From positions 1 through 19,071 of the forward strand of contig CABSMC010000045.1 of NCBI GenBank assembly GCA_902478715.1: DNA of 19,071 nucleotides, given 5' to 3'. Of this stretch, positions 7,813-15,969 are shown piece by piece. The notes under the pieces were generated by a model that worked only from the letters and a program-made list of their open reading frames with translations, ran no database searches and was not told the origin of the DNA. The stretch is from an uncultured Adlercreutzia sp. Lineage in GTDB: Bacteria; Actinomycetota; Coriobacteriia; Coriobacteriales; Eggerthellaceae. Each line of letters starts with the position of its first letter. The first letter of the stretch is position 1. A program made the position numbers and the translations under genes.

Positions 7813-8640
7813 ATGGCCGAAATGAGGTTGCAGAAGTTTCTGGCCCGGGCCGGGGTGGCCTCGCGGCGCCATGCCGAGGAACTGATCGCGGCTGGTCGCG
7901 TGACCGTGAACGGCGCGCGGGTGACCGAGATGGGCGTGAAGGTTGATCCTGCTGCGGACATGGTGGCCGTGGATGGCGCGCCCGTCGCGCTGCCCGAGGA
8001 GAACGCCACGTTCCTGCTGCACAAGCCCGCCGGCTACGTGACCACCATGAGCGATCCCCAGGGGCGCCCCACCGTGGCTGCGCTCATGGCCGACGAGCTG
8101 CTCGCCCATCCGGGGCTTTTCCCCGTGGGGCGGCTGGACACCGACACTACGGGGCTTCTGCTGTTCACCGACGACGGACAGCTGGGCCATGGGCTTCTGC
8201 ACCCGCGACGCCACGTGGAGAAGACGTATCTGGCCCTGGTGGAAGGGGCGCTCGACAAAGATGACGTGCGTCGCTTGCGCCAAGGGGTTCTGCTGGATGA
8301 CGGCCCCACGCTGCCGGCGGCCGTGCGCGTGCTCGAGGGCGCCGACGCCTGCCGGGCCGCGCAGCTTATCGGCGAGGGGGCCGGAGCCAGCGGCTACCGC
8401 CAGCGCCACGGGGGCAAGCGCGGCCGCGACGCGCTGGCCGCCAGGGGATCTTACGTGGAAGTGCGCCTGCGCGAGGGCCGCAACCGCCAAGTGCGTCGCA
8501 TGCTGGAAGCCGTGGGGCATCCGGTGATCGCCCTGCACCGCGAGGCCTTCGGCCCGCTCGTCCTGGGGGATCTGCCCCGGGGCGCCTCGCGCCCGCTCGC
8601 GGAAGAGGAAGTGGCGCGCCTCAAGGAGCTCGCGTCCTAG
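7813..8640 (+). CDS. rluB: Ribosomal large subunit pseudouridine synthase B-like enzyme
   Basis: The product has 275 residues. An S4 RNA-binding domain (residues ~4-55: MRLQKFLARAGVASRRHAEELI) is followed by the RsuA/RluB-type catalytic domain. Its signature GRLDTDTTGLLLFTDDG contains the catalytic Asp (D109), and the family segments LLHKPAGYVTT, EKTYLALVEG and EGRNRQVRRMLEAVGHPV are present. It isomerises a uridine to pseudouridine in rRNA. Position behind scpAB is the common context of RluB (23S rRNA) in Gram-positives, which favours RluB over RsuA, but the specificity is inferred. An insertion at residues ~185-212 (basic, Gly-rich, with KRGRD) lies between conserved blocks. It is the last gene of the operon starting at 5328; no clear terminator was found after it. 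Confidence 0.9.
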   Translation: MAEMRLQKFLARAGVASRRHAEELIAAGRVTVNGARVTEMGVKVDPAADMVAVDGAPVALPEENATFLLHKPAGYVTTMSDPQGRPTVAALMADELLAHPGLFPVGRLDTDTTGLLLFTDDGQLGHGLLHPRRHVEKTYLALVEGALDKDDVRRLRQGVLLDDGPTLPAAVRVLEGADACRAAQLIGEGAGASGYRQRHGGKRGRDALAARGSYVEVRLREGRNRQVRRMLEAVGHPVIALHREAFGPLVLGDLPRGASRPLAEEEVARLKELAS

Positions 8641-8858
8641 CTCGGGCGCCGGCGAGGGCTTGGTTTGGCCTATGTTCCGGCGTCTGCGAGCGCCTGAGCC
8701 GGCTCGCGTCCCGGCGCGATCTGCGACGCGCACCGATGCCGGCCCCCTTGCCGGAACACAGTTCGCGGCCGGCTCCCTTATAGATCGCAAGAATGGCAGT
8801 ATCGGCAAATCTGATCGAAATCACCAACATTTCGGGATGCCGCGTCGGCGTCAGCGCT

Positions 8859-8864
8859 TATAAT
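8859..8864 (+). promoter_or_regulatory. -10 element of the pan operon promoter
   Basis: A perfect TATAAT lies 67 bases before the panB start codon in the 291-bp gap after rluB. No convincing -35 hexamer is found 16-18 bp upstream, so the promoter may be weak or activator-dependent. The rest of the gap (8641-8858) is GC-rich, with short CCGGC/GCCGG complementarities but no gene or recognised riboswitch. Confidence 0.55.
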
Positions 8865-8931
8865 ACGCGCCAGTGAAGGATACCGTTGCACCCGGGAAGG
8901 CTCGGGGCGACAGGATCGAAAGGAAGTAACC

Positions 8932-9756
8932 ATGAGTGTTACCGTATCGACGTTTCTCAAAATGAAGGCCGAGGGCAAGAAGATCTCGATGATCACCGCC
9001 TACGACTACACCACGGCACGGCTCGTGGACGAGTCCGGCATTGATTCCATCCTCGTCGGCGACTCGCTCGGCAACGTCATGCTCGGTCTGGGCGACACCG
9101 TATCGGTGACGATGGAGGACATGATCCACCACGGGGCCGCTGTGGCCCGCGGCACGAAGAACGCACTCGTCGTCGTCGATATGCCCTTCATGTCCTACCA
9201 GTCCAGCGTCTACGACGCGGTGGTGAACGCCGGCCGCCTCATGAAGGAGGCGCGCGCCAACGCCGTGAAGCTGGAAGGCGGTGTGGAGGTGGCGGACCGC
9301 ATCCGTGCCATCGTCGACTGCCAGATCCCCGTGTGCGCCCATATCGGGCTCACGCCCCAGGGCATCAACGCGCTGGGCGGCTTCAAGGTGCAGGGCAAGA
9401 CGGCCGATTCGGCCCGCAAGCTGCTGGAAGACGCCCACGCGGTGGAGGAGGCCGGCGCCTTCGCCGTGGTCCTCGAGGCCATCCCCGCCGAGCTTGCCGA
9501 GCGCGTGTCGGCGGAGCTGACCATCCCCACCATCGGCATCGGCGCCGGCGCGGGCTGCGACGGCCAGGTGCTCGTGAACCAGGACATGCTCGGCATGTTC
9601 CACGACTTCACGCCGAAGTTCGTGCGCCGCTTCGCCGAGGTGGGCGACGTCATGCTCGAGGCCTACCGCGCCTACGATGCCGCCGTGAAGGACGGCTCGT
9701 TCCCCGCCGCCGAGCACACCTACGCCGCCCCTGCGGGCGTGCTGGAAAACCTCTAG
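8932..9756 (+). CDS. panB: 3-methyl-2-oxobutanoate hydroxymethyltransferase
   Basis: The 274-residue product has the usual PanB length. It starts at an ATG behind AAAGGAAG (8919-8926). The enzyme transfers a hydroxymethyl group from 5,10-methylenetetrahydrofolate to alpha-ketoisovalerate, giving ketopantoate, the first committed step to pantothenate and coenzyme A. Visible family features are ITAYDYTTARLVDESGID, the metal-binding VGDSLG (D44) and VVDMPF (D83), VKLEGG (E115), the substrate-loop HIGLTPQ, and the catalytic VLEAIP (E182), followed by IGIGAGAGCDGQVLV. All key acidic residues are present, so it should be active. It is the first gene of panBCD, ending 10 bases before panC, whose ribosome site overlaps the panB stop codon. 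Confidence 0.97.
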   Translation: MSVTVSTFLKMKAEGKKISMITAYDYTTARLVDESGIDSILVGDSLGNVMLGLGDTVSVTMEDMIHHGAAVARGTKNALVVVDMPFMSYQSSVYDAVVNAGRLMKEARANAVKLEGGVEVADRIRAIVDCQIPVCAHIGLTPQGINALGGFKVQGKTADSARKLLEDAHAVEEAGAFAVVLEAIPAELAERVSAELTIPTIGIGAGAGCDGQVLVNQDMLGMFHDFTPKFVRRFAEVGDVMLEAYRAYDAAVKDGSFPAAEHTYAAPAGVLENL

Positions 9757-9766
9757 GAGGCCGGCC

Positions 9767-10618
9767 ATGGAGATCATTCGCACCGTTGCGGACATGAAGG
9801 CCCGGGCGGCCGCCTGGAAGGCCGAGGGGCTCTCCATCGGGCTCGTGCCCACCATGGGGTCGCTGCACGAGGGCCACGAGAGCCTCATGGACGCCGCCCG
9901 CGCGGCGAGCGACCGCGTCGTCGTCTCGGTATTCGTCAACCCCATCCAGTTCGGGCCGGGCGAGGACTACGAGGCCTATCCGCGCGACCTCGAGCGCGAT
10001 GCGCGCATCTGCGAGCGCCACGGCGTCGACGTCGTCTTCCACCCGGAAGTGGACGACATGTACGCCCCGGCCCACAACACCTTCGTGGTCATGGAAACGC
10101 TCACCGACTCGCTGTGCGGCGCCTCGCGCCCGGGGCACTTCCGCGGCGTGTGCACGGTGGTCACGAAGCTCTTCAACATCGTGCAGCCGCATCGCGCCTT
10201 CTTCGGGCAGAAGGACGCCCAGCAGCTCGCCATCATCAAGCGCATGGTGGCCGACTTGAACATGAACGTGACCGTCGTCGGCTGTCCCATCGTGCGCGAG
10301 GCCGACGGTCTGGCCAAAAGCTCGCGCAACGCCTACCTGAGCGAGGAGGAGCGCCAGGCGGCCCTCGTGCTGTCGCGGGCCATCTTCGCCGGGAAGGCGG
10401 CCGTGGAGGCGGGGGAGCGCGACGCCGCGGCGCTCAAGGCGCTCATGGGTGGCATCATCGAGGCCGAGCCGCTCGCGCGCATCGATTACGTGGAAGTCGT
10501 CGACGGTGTGACCATGCAGCCGACCGACGCCATCGGAGAGGCGGCGCTCGTGGCCATGGCCGTCTACATCGGGAGCACGCGTCTCATCGACAACTTCCTG
10601 TACGAGGAAGGGGAGTAG
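9767..10618 (+). CDS. panC: Pantothenate synthetase (pantoate--beta-alanine ligase)
   Basis: The product has 283 residues, the normal length for PanC, and joins pantoate and beta-alanine using ATP, via a pantoyl-adenylate, to make pantothenate. Sequence evidence: the ATP-binding PTMGSLHEGH (HxGH class-I synthetase-like motif) near residue 28, VSVFVNPIQFGPGEDY, RPGHFRGVCTVVTKLFNIV, FFGQKDAQQ, and the KMSKS-equivalent KSSRNAYLS. The ribosome site AGGAGG (9755-9760) overlaps the TAG stop of panB, and panD starts 3 bases after its stop, so the three genes are almost certainly co-transcribed and translationally linked. Confidence 0.97.
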   Translation: MEIIRTVADMKARAAAWKAEGLSIGLVPTMGSLHEGHESLMDAARAASDRVVVSVFVNPIQFGPGEDYEAYPRDLERDARICERHGVDVVFHPEVDDMYAPAHNTFVVMETLTDSLCGASRPGHFRGVCTVVTKLFNIVQPHRAFFGQKDAQQLAIIKRMVADLNMNVTVVGCPIVREADGLAKSSRNAYLSEEERQAALVLSRAIFAGKAAVEAGERDAAALKALMGGIIEAEPLARIDYVEVVDGVTMQPTDAIGEAALVAMAVYIGSTRLIDNFLYEEGE

Positions 10619-10621
10619 CCC

Positions 10622-11020
10622 ATGCTGCTGAACGTCCTGAAGGGGAAGATCCACCGCGCCCGGGTGGTGCAGGCCGAGCTCGACTACGTCGGCTCCATCA
10701 CTGTGGACACCGAGCTTGCCCGCGCGGCGGGCATCTTGGAGTACGAGAAGGTGCAGGTCGTCGATATCGACAACGGCAACCGCTTCGAGACCTACGTCAT
10801 CGCCGGCGAGCCGGGAAGCGGCATGATCTGCGTGAACGGCGCGGCGGCCCACTGCGTGGAGCCGGGGCACAAGGTCATCATCATGTGCTACGCGCAGATG
10901 ACTCCCGAGGAGTTCGCCGATCCCGACAACGCCCCGCGCGTGGTGTTCGTGGATGACGACAACCGCATCGCCCGCGTCACCCGCTACGAGAAGCACGGAC
11001 GTTTGGAAGATATGCAGTAG
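10622..11020 (+). CDS. panD: Aspartate 1-decarboxylase proenzyme
   Basis: The 132-residue product makes beta-alanine from L-aspartate, supplying the second substrate of PanC. PanD is a pyruvoyl enzyme that cleaves itself; the cleavage site is visible as YVGSITVD, between G24 and S25, with S25 becoming the pyruvoyl group. Other family residues are KGKIHRARV near the start (K9) and ICVNGAAAHCVEPGHKVIIMCYAQM, which contains the loop needed for self-processing. The gene lies 3 bases after panC. The reading frame ends normally; a structured intergenic region separates it from panE. Confidence 0.97.
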   Translation: MLLNVLKGKIHRARVVQAELDYVGSITVDTELARAAGILEYEKVQVVDIDNGNRFETYVIAGEPGSGMICVNGAAAHCVEPGHKVIIMCYAQMTPEEFADPDNAPRVVFVDDDNRIARVTRYEKHGRLEDMQ

Positions 11021-11050
11021 CGGCTTTTACGAATTCGTCCGGGAAGAGCC

Positions 11051-11172
11051 GCGCAGCATTCCAATTCGCTCAGACAGTCCTCGACGGTATCGAAGGCCCC
11101 ATGGTGGCCGCATCCCTGAAACGTTGTGCCTTCGATACCGTCTGCGGAACTCGCTCGGTTGGAACGCCGCGC
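11051..11172. repeat. 122-bp imperfect inverted repeat between panD and panE
   Basis: The inner arms are perfect over 15 bp: GACGGTATCGAAGGC at 11083-11097 and its reverse complement at 11128-11142, with a 30-nt loop. Outer arms at 11051-11064 and 11159-11172 (GCGCAGCATTCCAA / TTGGAACGCCGCGC) pair at 12 of 14 positions. Both mismatches would be G-U pairs in a minus-strand RNA. The two stems are separated by an internal loop of 18 and 16 nt. There is no T-tract, so an ordinary terminator is unlikely. It could be a miniature inverted-repeat element or a structured RNA. Confidence 0.8.
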
Positions 11173-11216
11173 GTCTCCTCCCTGCATTGCCATCGTTGAA
11201 TAGCAAGGAGGCTCCT

Positions 11217-12161
11217 ATGAAGCCTATTGAAAATGTCGCCATTGTCGGGTTCGGGTCGCTGGGGGCCATGTATGCCGGCTGCTTCGGGGCCGCCATGGGG
11301 CCCGAGCGCGTTTTCGTGGTCGCCGATACGGCCCGCACCGAGCGCTACCGCGCCGAGGCCGTCACGTTCAACGGCGAGCACATCCGCGTCACCTATCTGA
11401 CCTACGATGAGGCTGCCGAGCGCGCCGCGGAGGAACCCTTCGACGCCGTGCTGTACGCCGTGAAGTACGGCGCGCTGCCCGAGGCCATCGAGCAGTCGGC
11501 TCCGCTTATCGGCCCCGATACCGCCATCATCTCGGTGCTCAACGGCGTCACGAGCGAGGAAGTTCTCGCCGAGCGCTTCGGGTGGGATCGCGTCCTTTTG
11601 TGCGTCGCCCAGCAGATGGACTCCCGCAAGGAGGGCGCCACGGTGACCGCCGGCTGCGTGGGCGTGATGGCCCTGGGCGTCCACGATGCCGAGGACGCGG
11701 CCCAGCGGGCGAACCTCGAGCGCGTCACGGAGTGGCTCACCGCCATCGACCAGCCCTTCATCACACCGGATGACATCCGGCACCAGCTGTGGGGCAAGCT
11801 CATCTGCAACGTGGGGGTGAACCAGGCCTGTGCCGTCTACGACTGCTGCTTCAGCGGCATCCACGCACCCGGCGAGGCGCGCGAGGCCATGATCGCCGCC
11901 ATGCGCGAGGTGGCGGCGGTGGGCCGGGCGGAAGGCGTGGGTCTCACCGAAGAGGACGTGGCCTACTGGCTCGATATCATCGACCACTTGAACCCGGAGG
12001 GTCTGCCGAGCCTGCGCCAGGACGTGCTGGCGCGCCGTCCCACCGAGGTGGAGCTCTTCTCGGGCACCATCAACCGCCTGGGCGCGGCCCACGGCATCCC
12101 CACGCCGCAAAACGAGCGCTTCTACGCCGCCATCAAGGAGCTCGAAAGCTCCTTCTCGTAG
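11217..12161 (+). CDS. panE: 2-dehydropantoate 2-reductase (ketopantoate reductase)
   Basis: ATG 11217 sits behind a strong AAGGAGG (11205-11211); an upstream in-frame extension through the inverted repeat was rejected. The 314-residue protein reduces ketopantoate to pantoate with NADPH, the step between PanB and PanC. The N-terminus has the nucleotide-binding VAIVGFGSLG (G11, G13, G16). The C-terminal ApbA/PanE domain shows LWGKLICNVGVNQ (K194, the expected catalytic Lys) and LRQDVLARRPTEVELFSGTI (E277, the family's substrate-binding Glu), then GIPTPQNE. Position right after panBCD supports the pantoate role; related enzymes acting on other 2-keto acids exist, so specificity is inferred. Its TAG stop lies inside the first palindromic unit downstream. 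Confidence 0.9.
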   Translation: MKPIENVAIVGFGSLGAMYAGCFGAAMGPERVFVVADTARTERYRAEAVTFNGEHIRVTYLTYDEAAERAAEEPFDAVLYAVKYGALPEAIEQSAPLIGPDTAIISVLNGVTSEEVLAERFGWDRVLLCVAQQMDSRKEGATVTAGCVGVMALGVHDAEDAAQRANLERVTEWLTAIDQPFITPDDIRHQLWGKLICNVGVNQACAVYDCCFSGIHAPGEAREAMIAAMREVAAVGRAEGVGLTEEDVAYWLDIIDHLNPEGLPSLRQDVLARRPTEVELFSGTINRLGAAHGIPTPQNERFYAAIKELESSFS

Positions 12162-12234
12162 GGGCGAACCTCGGTTCGCCCTCGTCAAGCACGTTAATCT
12201 CGCCTGAGAGGGGCGACCGAGGTCGCCCCCCTAC
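12158..12234. repeat. Pair of inverted palindromic units (REPIN-like)
   Basis: Unit 1 is a hairpin, GGGCGAAC (12162-12169) pairing with GTTCGCCC (12174-12181) around CTCG. Unit 2 is GGGGCGAC (12210-12217) pairing with GTCGCCCC (12222-12229) around CGAG. Read on the opposite strand, unit 2 gives GTAGGGG..GCGACCTCGGTCGCCC, nearly the same as unit 1 (GTAGGGGCGAACCTCGGTTCGCCC). The two are thus diverged copies in inverted orientation, the layout of REP doublets. The left copy includes the panE stop codon. It may also stop transcription, but no T-tract is present. Confidence 0.7.
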
Positions 12235-12342
12235 GGTTGGGTTGCGGGCCCTTTCAAGTTCACCGTCGAGTTACGTTCTCGTGACCGCTTGTTTTCAGTG
12301 ATAAACTGACGCAGGAATAACAAGCATGCACAAGGACGGCTT

Positions 12343-14607
12343 TTGGAGCGCAGAAAGTACATCGCCATCGTATCGGCCGCGGCGGTCGTCATCGTCGTCG
12401 CGGTCTGCGTCTACCTGGCCCAACTCTCCGCGACGGTCGCCGGCAACCTCATGACCTCCGTGGACGAGATATCCCGCCACGACGTGGAGACCATCGAGGG
12501 CACGCTGAACAATTGCTACGCGCGCCTGGGCTCGGTGGCCGACCGCCTCGAGGTCTACGACGTGCAGACGGTGCACGAGGCTCAGGAGCAGCTGAACCTG
12601 GAGGCGGCCTCGTCGGCCATGTTCAACGCGGTCTATCTCATGGAAGCCGACGGCACGCTCTACAGCAGCTCGTACGTGCGCCTCGGTGCCGACGAGCACG
12701 CCTACGACGAGCTCATGGAAGACGGGCGGGAGCACTTCGCCATGCTCTACGACGACGAGAACGGCCGGCTGGAAACTACCAAGGAGTCCCTCATTTTCGG
12801 CATCCGCCTGCCCGATACGGAAATCGGCGGGCGAACCTTCGTGGCCATGCTCGCCCGCAGCGACTTGTCCACTATCTCCAGCCAGCTGGTCATCGAGAGC
12901 TTCGACGGCCAGGGCGTCTCCTCGGTCGTGAACGCGCGGGGCTATTACATCGTGAGCGCCAGCCCTGCCACCGACCTCGCCGGGCGCGACAACTTCTACG
13001 ACACGCTCGAGGCCGGGCGCATCGACGACGGCGTCACGGTGGAGGACATCCGCCGCAACATCGCCGCGGGCGAGAGCTTTGTCATCAATTGCACGACGAG
13101 CGCCGGCGAGGATCTCGTCATGTCCTTCGCGCCGGTCGCAGGTACCGAGTGGTCGTTCATCATGACGGTTCCGACGGAGGTGTTCAGCCAGCGCTTCGCC
13201 CCCTTTATCGCCATGACGGTGGGCATGCTCGGGGCCATGGTGGCGGTCATCTCCATCATGCTGGCGGTCATCTACCGGTTCATGAGGCAGTCGATCCAGG
13301 CTCGGGCCGAGGCCGTCGCGCGCACGGAGTTCCTTTCGAACATGAGCCATGAGATCCGCACGCCCTTAAACGGCATCATCGGCCTGAACCATCTGATGGA
13401 GCGGCACGTGGACGACGCCACCGCCATGCGCGACTACGTGAATCGGCTCGGCAAGGCCGCCCAGTACCTGTTATCGCTCGTGAACGACATCCTGGACATG
13501 TCGAAGCTGCAGGCCGGCAAGGTTGATTTGACGAGCGAGCCTTTCGACGTGAACGCGCTGGTCGACAATGTCTGCGAGATGCAGCGCGGGCCCATGGCCG
13601 ACCGCGGGATCCGCTTCGAGCTGTCGCGCACGGTCGAGCACCCGTGGCTTCGAGGCGACGAGGTGCGCCTGTCGCAGGTTCTCATGAACATCCTGTCGAA
13701 TGCGGTGAAGTTCACGCCCGAGGGCGGCCGCATCACCATGAAGGTGCACGAGGCGGTGTACGCGTCGGGGAATGAGGCCGTGCTCACGGTGTCGATCGCC
13801 GATACCGGCTGCGGCATGACCAAGGAGTTCGCCGAGCACGTCTTCGACGCCTTCACGCAAGAGCGTAACCGCAACAGCGATTCCCAGAAGGGCACGGGGC
13901 TGGGCATGTCCATCAGCTACCTGCTCATGACGCAGATGGGCGGCTCCATCACGGTGGAAAGCGAGCCGGGGTGTGGTTCCTGCTTCACTGTCATCGTGAC
14001 GCTTCCTACTGTCGCGAATGGTGATGAGCTGACGCCTGCCCAGGCGCCCTCGTTGATTTCGTCGAGCGTAGAAAGCGCGGAAGGCGTGGGAGGCGCAGAA
14101 CGCGCGGAAAAGGTGGAGGCCGAAGTCGCCGAAACCGCCGAAACCGTCGAAGCCCCCGGGCCCCCCGGAGCCGTTCGGGCCGTCTCCTCGCCGTCTGGTG
14201 CCGAAGCCGCTCGGGCGCCCGTCGAGATCCTCGTGGCCGAGGACAACGAGCTGAACGCCGACATCATCTCGTCCATCCTCACCGAGGAGGGCTTCTCCAT
14301 CACCGTGGCCGAAAACGGCGAGGAGGCCGTGCGCCTGTTCTCCGAATCGCCGGTGGGGCATTTCGCGGCCATCCTCATGGACGCCCAGATGCCGGTCATG
14401 GACGGCTACGAGGCCTCTCGCGCGATCCGCGATCTGAAGCGAGCCGATGCCAAGACGGTGCGCATCTTCGCCTGCACGGCCTCCACGTTCGCCGAAGATC
14501 GCAATCGCGCTCTGGCATCGGGCATGGACGACTTCCTCAGCAAGCCTTTGAACGTGACGGTCATGCTGCAAAAGCTTGAGGCCGTTCGGAAAGGTCGCGC
14601 CTCATGA
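12343..14607 (+). CDS. Hybrid sensor histidine kinase with C-terminal receiver domain
   Basis: The 754-residue product starts at TTG 12343 behind AAGGA (12332-12336); no in-frame ATG lies between the upstream stop (12307) and this point. A first membrane helix (~6-28) is followed by an extracytoplasmic sensor of ~255 residues (30-285, Cache-like in size and pattern) and a second helix (~286-313). The kinase core has the H-box MSHEIRTPLNG (H336), N-box NILSNAVKFTPEGG (N453), IADTGCGM (D487) and KGTGLGMSI. An Ala/Glu/Pro-rich linker (~558-626) leads to a receiver domain (627-750) with VAEDNE, ILMDAQMPVMDG (phospho-acceptor D680) and SKPLN (K734). All catalytic residues are present. No output regulator is encoded nearby, so the partner (Hpt or DNA-binding) must be elsewhere. 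Its stop overlaps the start of the solute-binding protein gene by 4 bases (ATGA). Confidence 0.93.
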   Translation: MERRKYIAIVSAAAVVIVVAVCVYLAQLSATVAGNLMTSVDEISRHDVETIEGTLNNCYARLGSVADRLEVYDVQTVHEAQEQLNLEAASSAMFNAVYLMEADGTLYSSSYVRLGADEHAYDELMEDGREHFAMLYDDENGRLETTKESLIFGIRLPDTEIGGRTFVAMLARSDLSTISSQLVIESFDGQGVSSVVNARGYYIVSASPATDLAGRDNFYDTLEAGRIDDGVTVEDIRRNIAAGESFVINCTTSAGEDLVMSFAPVAGTEWSFIMTVPTEVFSQRFAPFIAMTVGMLGAMVAVISIMLAVIYRFMRQSIQARAEAVARTEFLSNMSHEIRTPLNGIIGLNHLMERHVDDATAMRDYVNRLGKAAQYLLSLVNDILDMSKLQAGKVDLTSEPFDVNALVDNVCEMQRGPMADRGIRFELSRTVEHPWLRGDEVRLSQVLMNILSNAVKFTPEGGRITMKVHEAVYASGNEAVLTVSIADTGCGMTKEFAEHVFDAFTQERNRNSDSQKGTGLGMSISYLLMTQMGGSITVESEPGCGSCFTVIVTLPTVANGDELTPAQAPSLISSSVESAEGVGGAERAEKVEAEVAETAETVEAPGPPGAVRAVSSPSGAEAARAPVEILVAEDNELNADIISSILTEEGFSITVAENGEEAVRLFSESPVGHFAAILMDAQMPVMDGYEASRAIRDLKRADAKTVRIFACTASTFAEDRNRALASGMDDFLSKPLNVTVMLQKLEAVRKGRAS

Positions 14608-15938
14608 TTGGTATGACCCGCCGCGCCTTCTGCACGGGGGCGGCCATGCTCGCGACAGCCGCGGCGCTGCCCCTTGCCGGCTGCAGCGGCCTGCCTTTCA
14701 CGGGCGCCGCGCCCGTTCGTCTGGTGATCAAGGTGCCCCGCACGGGCCACGATGTCGTCTTCGACGACTCCATCAGCCAGGTGGAGATGGTTATTCAGGG
14801 CATGGCCGACGAGTTCCAGCGTACCTATGCGCGCCCCGTCGACGTCGAGGTCATCGTCTTCGAGCAGAACCAGTACGACGAGGCTGTCGAGGGGTCGTTC
14901 GATACGGACAAAGCGGCGGATGTGCTTTACGGCGACTACTTCAACATCTCCACCTACATTCGCACCGGGCGCGTCGTGCCGTTGGACGATGTCGCCACTC
15001 CGGCTATCCGCGACGACCTCTTCGACGATCTGTGGAACATGGGCGTGGTGGAGGGCCGCGCGTATATGATGCCCTATCTGGCGCGCCAGAACGTGCTCGC
15101 CTACAACAAGGAGATGTTCCGCAACGCGGGGCTTGGGGAGTTCATCGCCGAAGGGGAAATCACCGCCTGGTCGCTGAGCGAGTGGACGTGCATCTTGGAC
15201 GCGCTTTCCGCCTCGCTTCCCGAGGGAAGCTTCCCGATGATGATGTACGCGGGCAGTTCCCAAGGCGACACCCACATCGTGACGCTTCTGCGCTCGGCCG
15301 GATCCGACATCTACGACGAGGCTGGCCACTTCAATCTCTCGGCACCCGAGGGTGTGTCGGCGCTCCGGTGGATTCAGGACGGCGTGGGACGCGGCTGGTT
15401 CCCGCCGCACGCGGAGAATTTGGAAATCGAGGACTGCTCCAGCCTGTTCCGCCAGGGTCAGCTGGCCATCTACATGGTGAACAACGCCTCCATCACCCGC
15501 TACGGCGATGCGGTGGGGCTCGTGAACTTCCCGGGGCCCGATGCCGACGGCAGCGCCACCGCCTTCGCCTCGGGGGTCCAGATCTTCGACAACGGCGATG
15601 CCGAGAAGCTGCAGGTGGCGAGGGATTTCCTCTCCTTTGTGTACGGCGATGGGCACTGGCTCGACTACGCGGCGGGCGCGATACCGGCGAGCAAGCGCGT
15701 GTCCGACCGCTACGGGGCCGACATCCCCTTCTACGATCTGTTCCGCGCCAATGCCGGCAACGTATGGGATTTCACGGGCAACAACCCCGACACCCAAACA
15801 GTGCGCGAAATCTTCTATACGGGCATCCACGATCTGCTCATGGGCAAGACGACCCCCGAGGAGTGCGCCGCCTTCTTGGACGAGTGCTGCAACGCCGCCA
15901 TCGACGAAGGCTGGGCCAAAAGCCAGCTGCATGAGTAG
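14604..15938 (+). CDS. Extracellular solute-binding lipoprotein with Tat-type signal
   Basis: The 444-residue protein starts at ATG 14604, overlapping the kinase stop by 4 bases. The N-terminus MTRRAFCTGAAML (R6-R7) resembles a twin-arginine signal and ends in the lipobox LAGC (C27), so it should be anchored outside the membrane. The mature part has the fold pattern of family 1 (sugar-type) ABC binding proteins: VEVIVFEQNQYDEAV, AADVLYGDYFNISTYIRTGRVVPLDD, MMPYLARQNVLAYNKEMFRNAGL, FRQGQLAIYMVNNASI and a C-terminal helical end. No permease or ATPase gene lies next to it; the following genes are convergent and unrelated. Tight coupling to the sensor kinase suggests that it presents a ligand to the kinase rather than, or in addition to, serving transport. 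The ligand is unknown. Confidence 0.88.
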   Translation: MIGMTRRAFCTGAAMLATAAALPLAGCSGLPFTGAAPVRLVIKVPRTGHDVVFDDSISQVEMVIQGMADEFQRTYARPVDVEVIVFEQNQYDEAVEGSFDTDKAADVLYGDYFNISTYIRTGRVVPLDDVATPAIRDDLFDDLWNMGVVEGRAYMMPYLARQNVLAYNKEMFRNAGLGEFIAEGEITAWSLSEWTCILDALSASLPEGSFPMMMYAGSSQGDTHIVTLLRSAGSDIYDEAGHFNLSAPEGVSALRWIQDGVGRGWFPPHAENLEIEDCSSLFRQGQLAIYMVNNASITRYGDAVGLVNFPGPDADGSATAFASGVQIFDNGDAEKLQVARDFLSFVYGDGHWLDYAAGAIPASKRVSDRYGADIPFYDLFRANAGNVWDFTGNNPDTQTVREIFYTGIHDLLMGKTTPEECAAFLDECCNAAIDEGWAKSQLHE

Positions 15939-15969
15939 ACAAGCTCGCTTCTAGGGCAGGGCATTCCCC

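Noticed and set aside
8793..8876. 27-codon frame starting ATGGCAGTA upstream of panB, ending just after the TATAAT
   Set aside because: It has no ribosome site and spans the -10 element of the pan promoter, so it would lie before the transcript start; most likely chance.
10953..11216. Upstream extension of panE through the inverted repeat
   Set aside because: It overlaps the end of panD and translates the repeat into Arg-rich sequence; ATG 11217 has a strong ribosome site and starts the nucleotide-binding fold.
14070..14210. GCCGAAACC-type short repeats in the kinase linker
   Set aside because: Low-complexity coding of an Ala/Glu/Val linker between kinase and receiver domains; no separate element.
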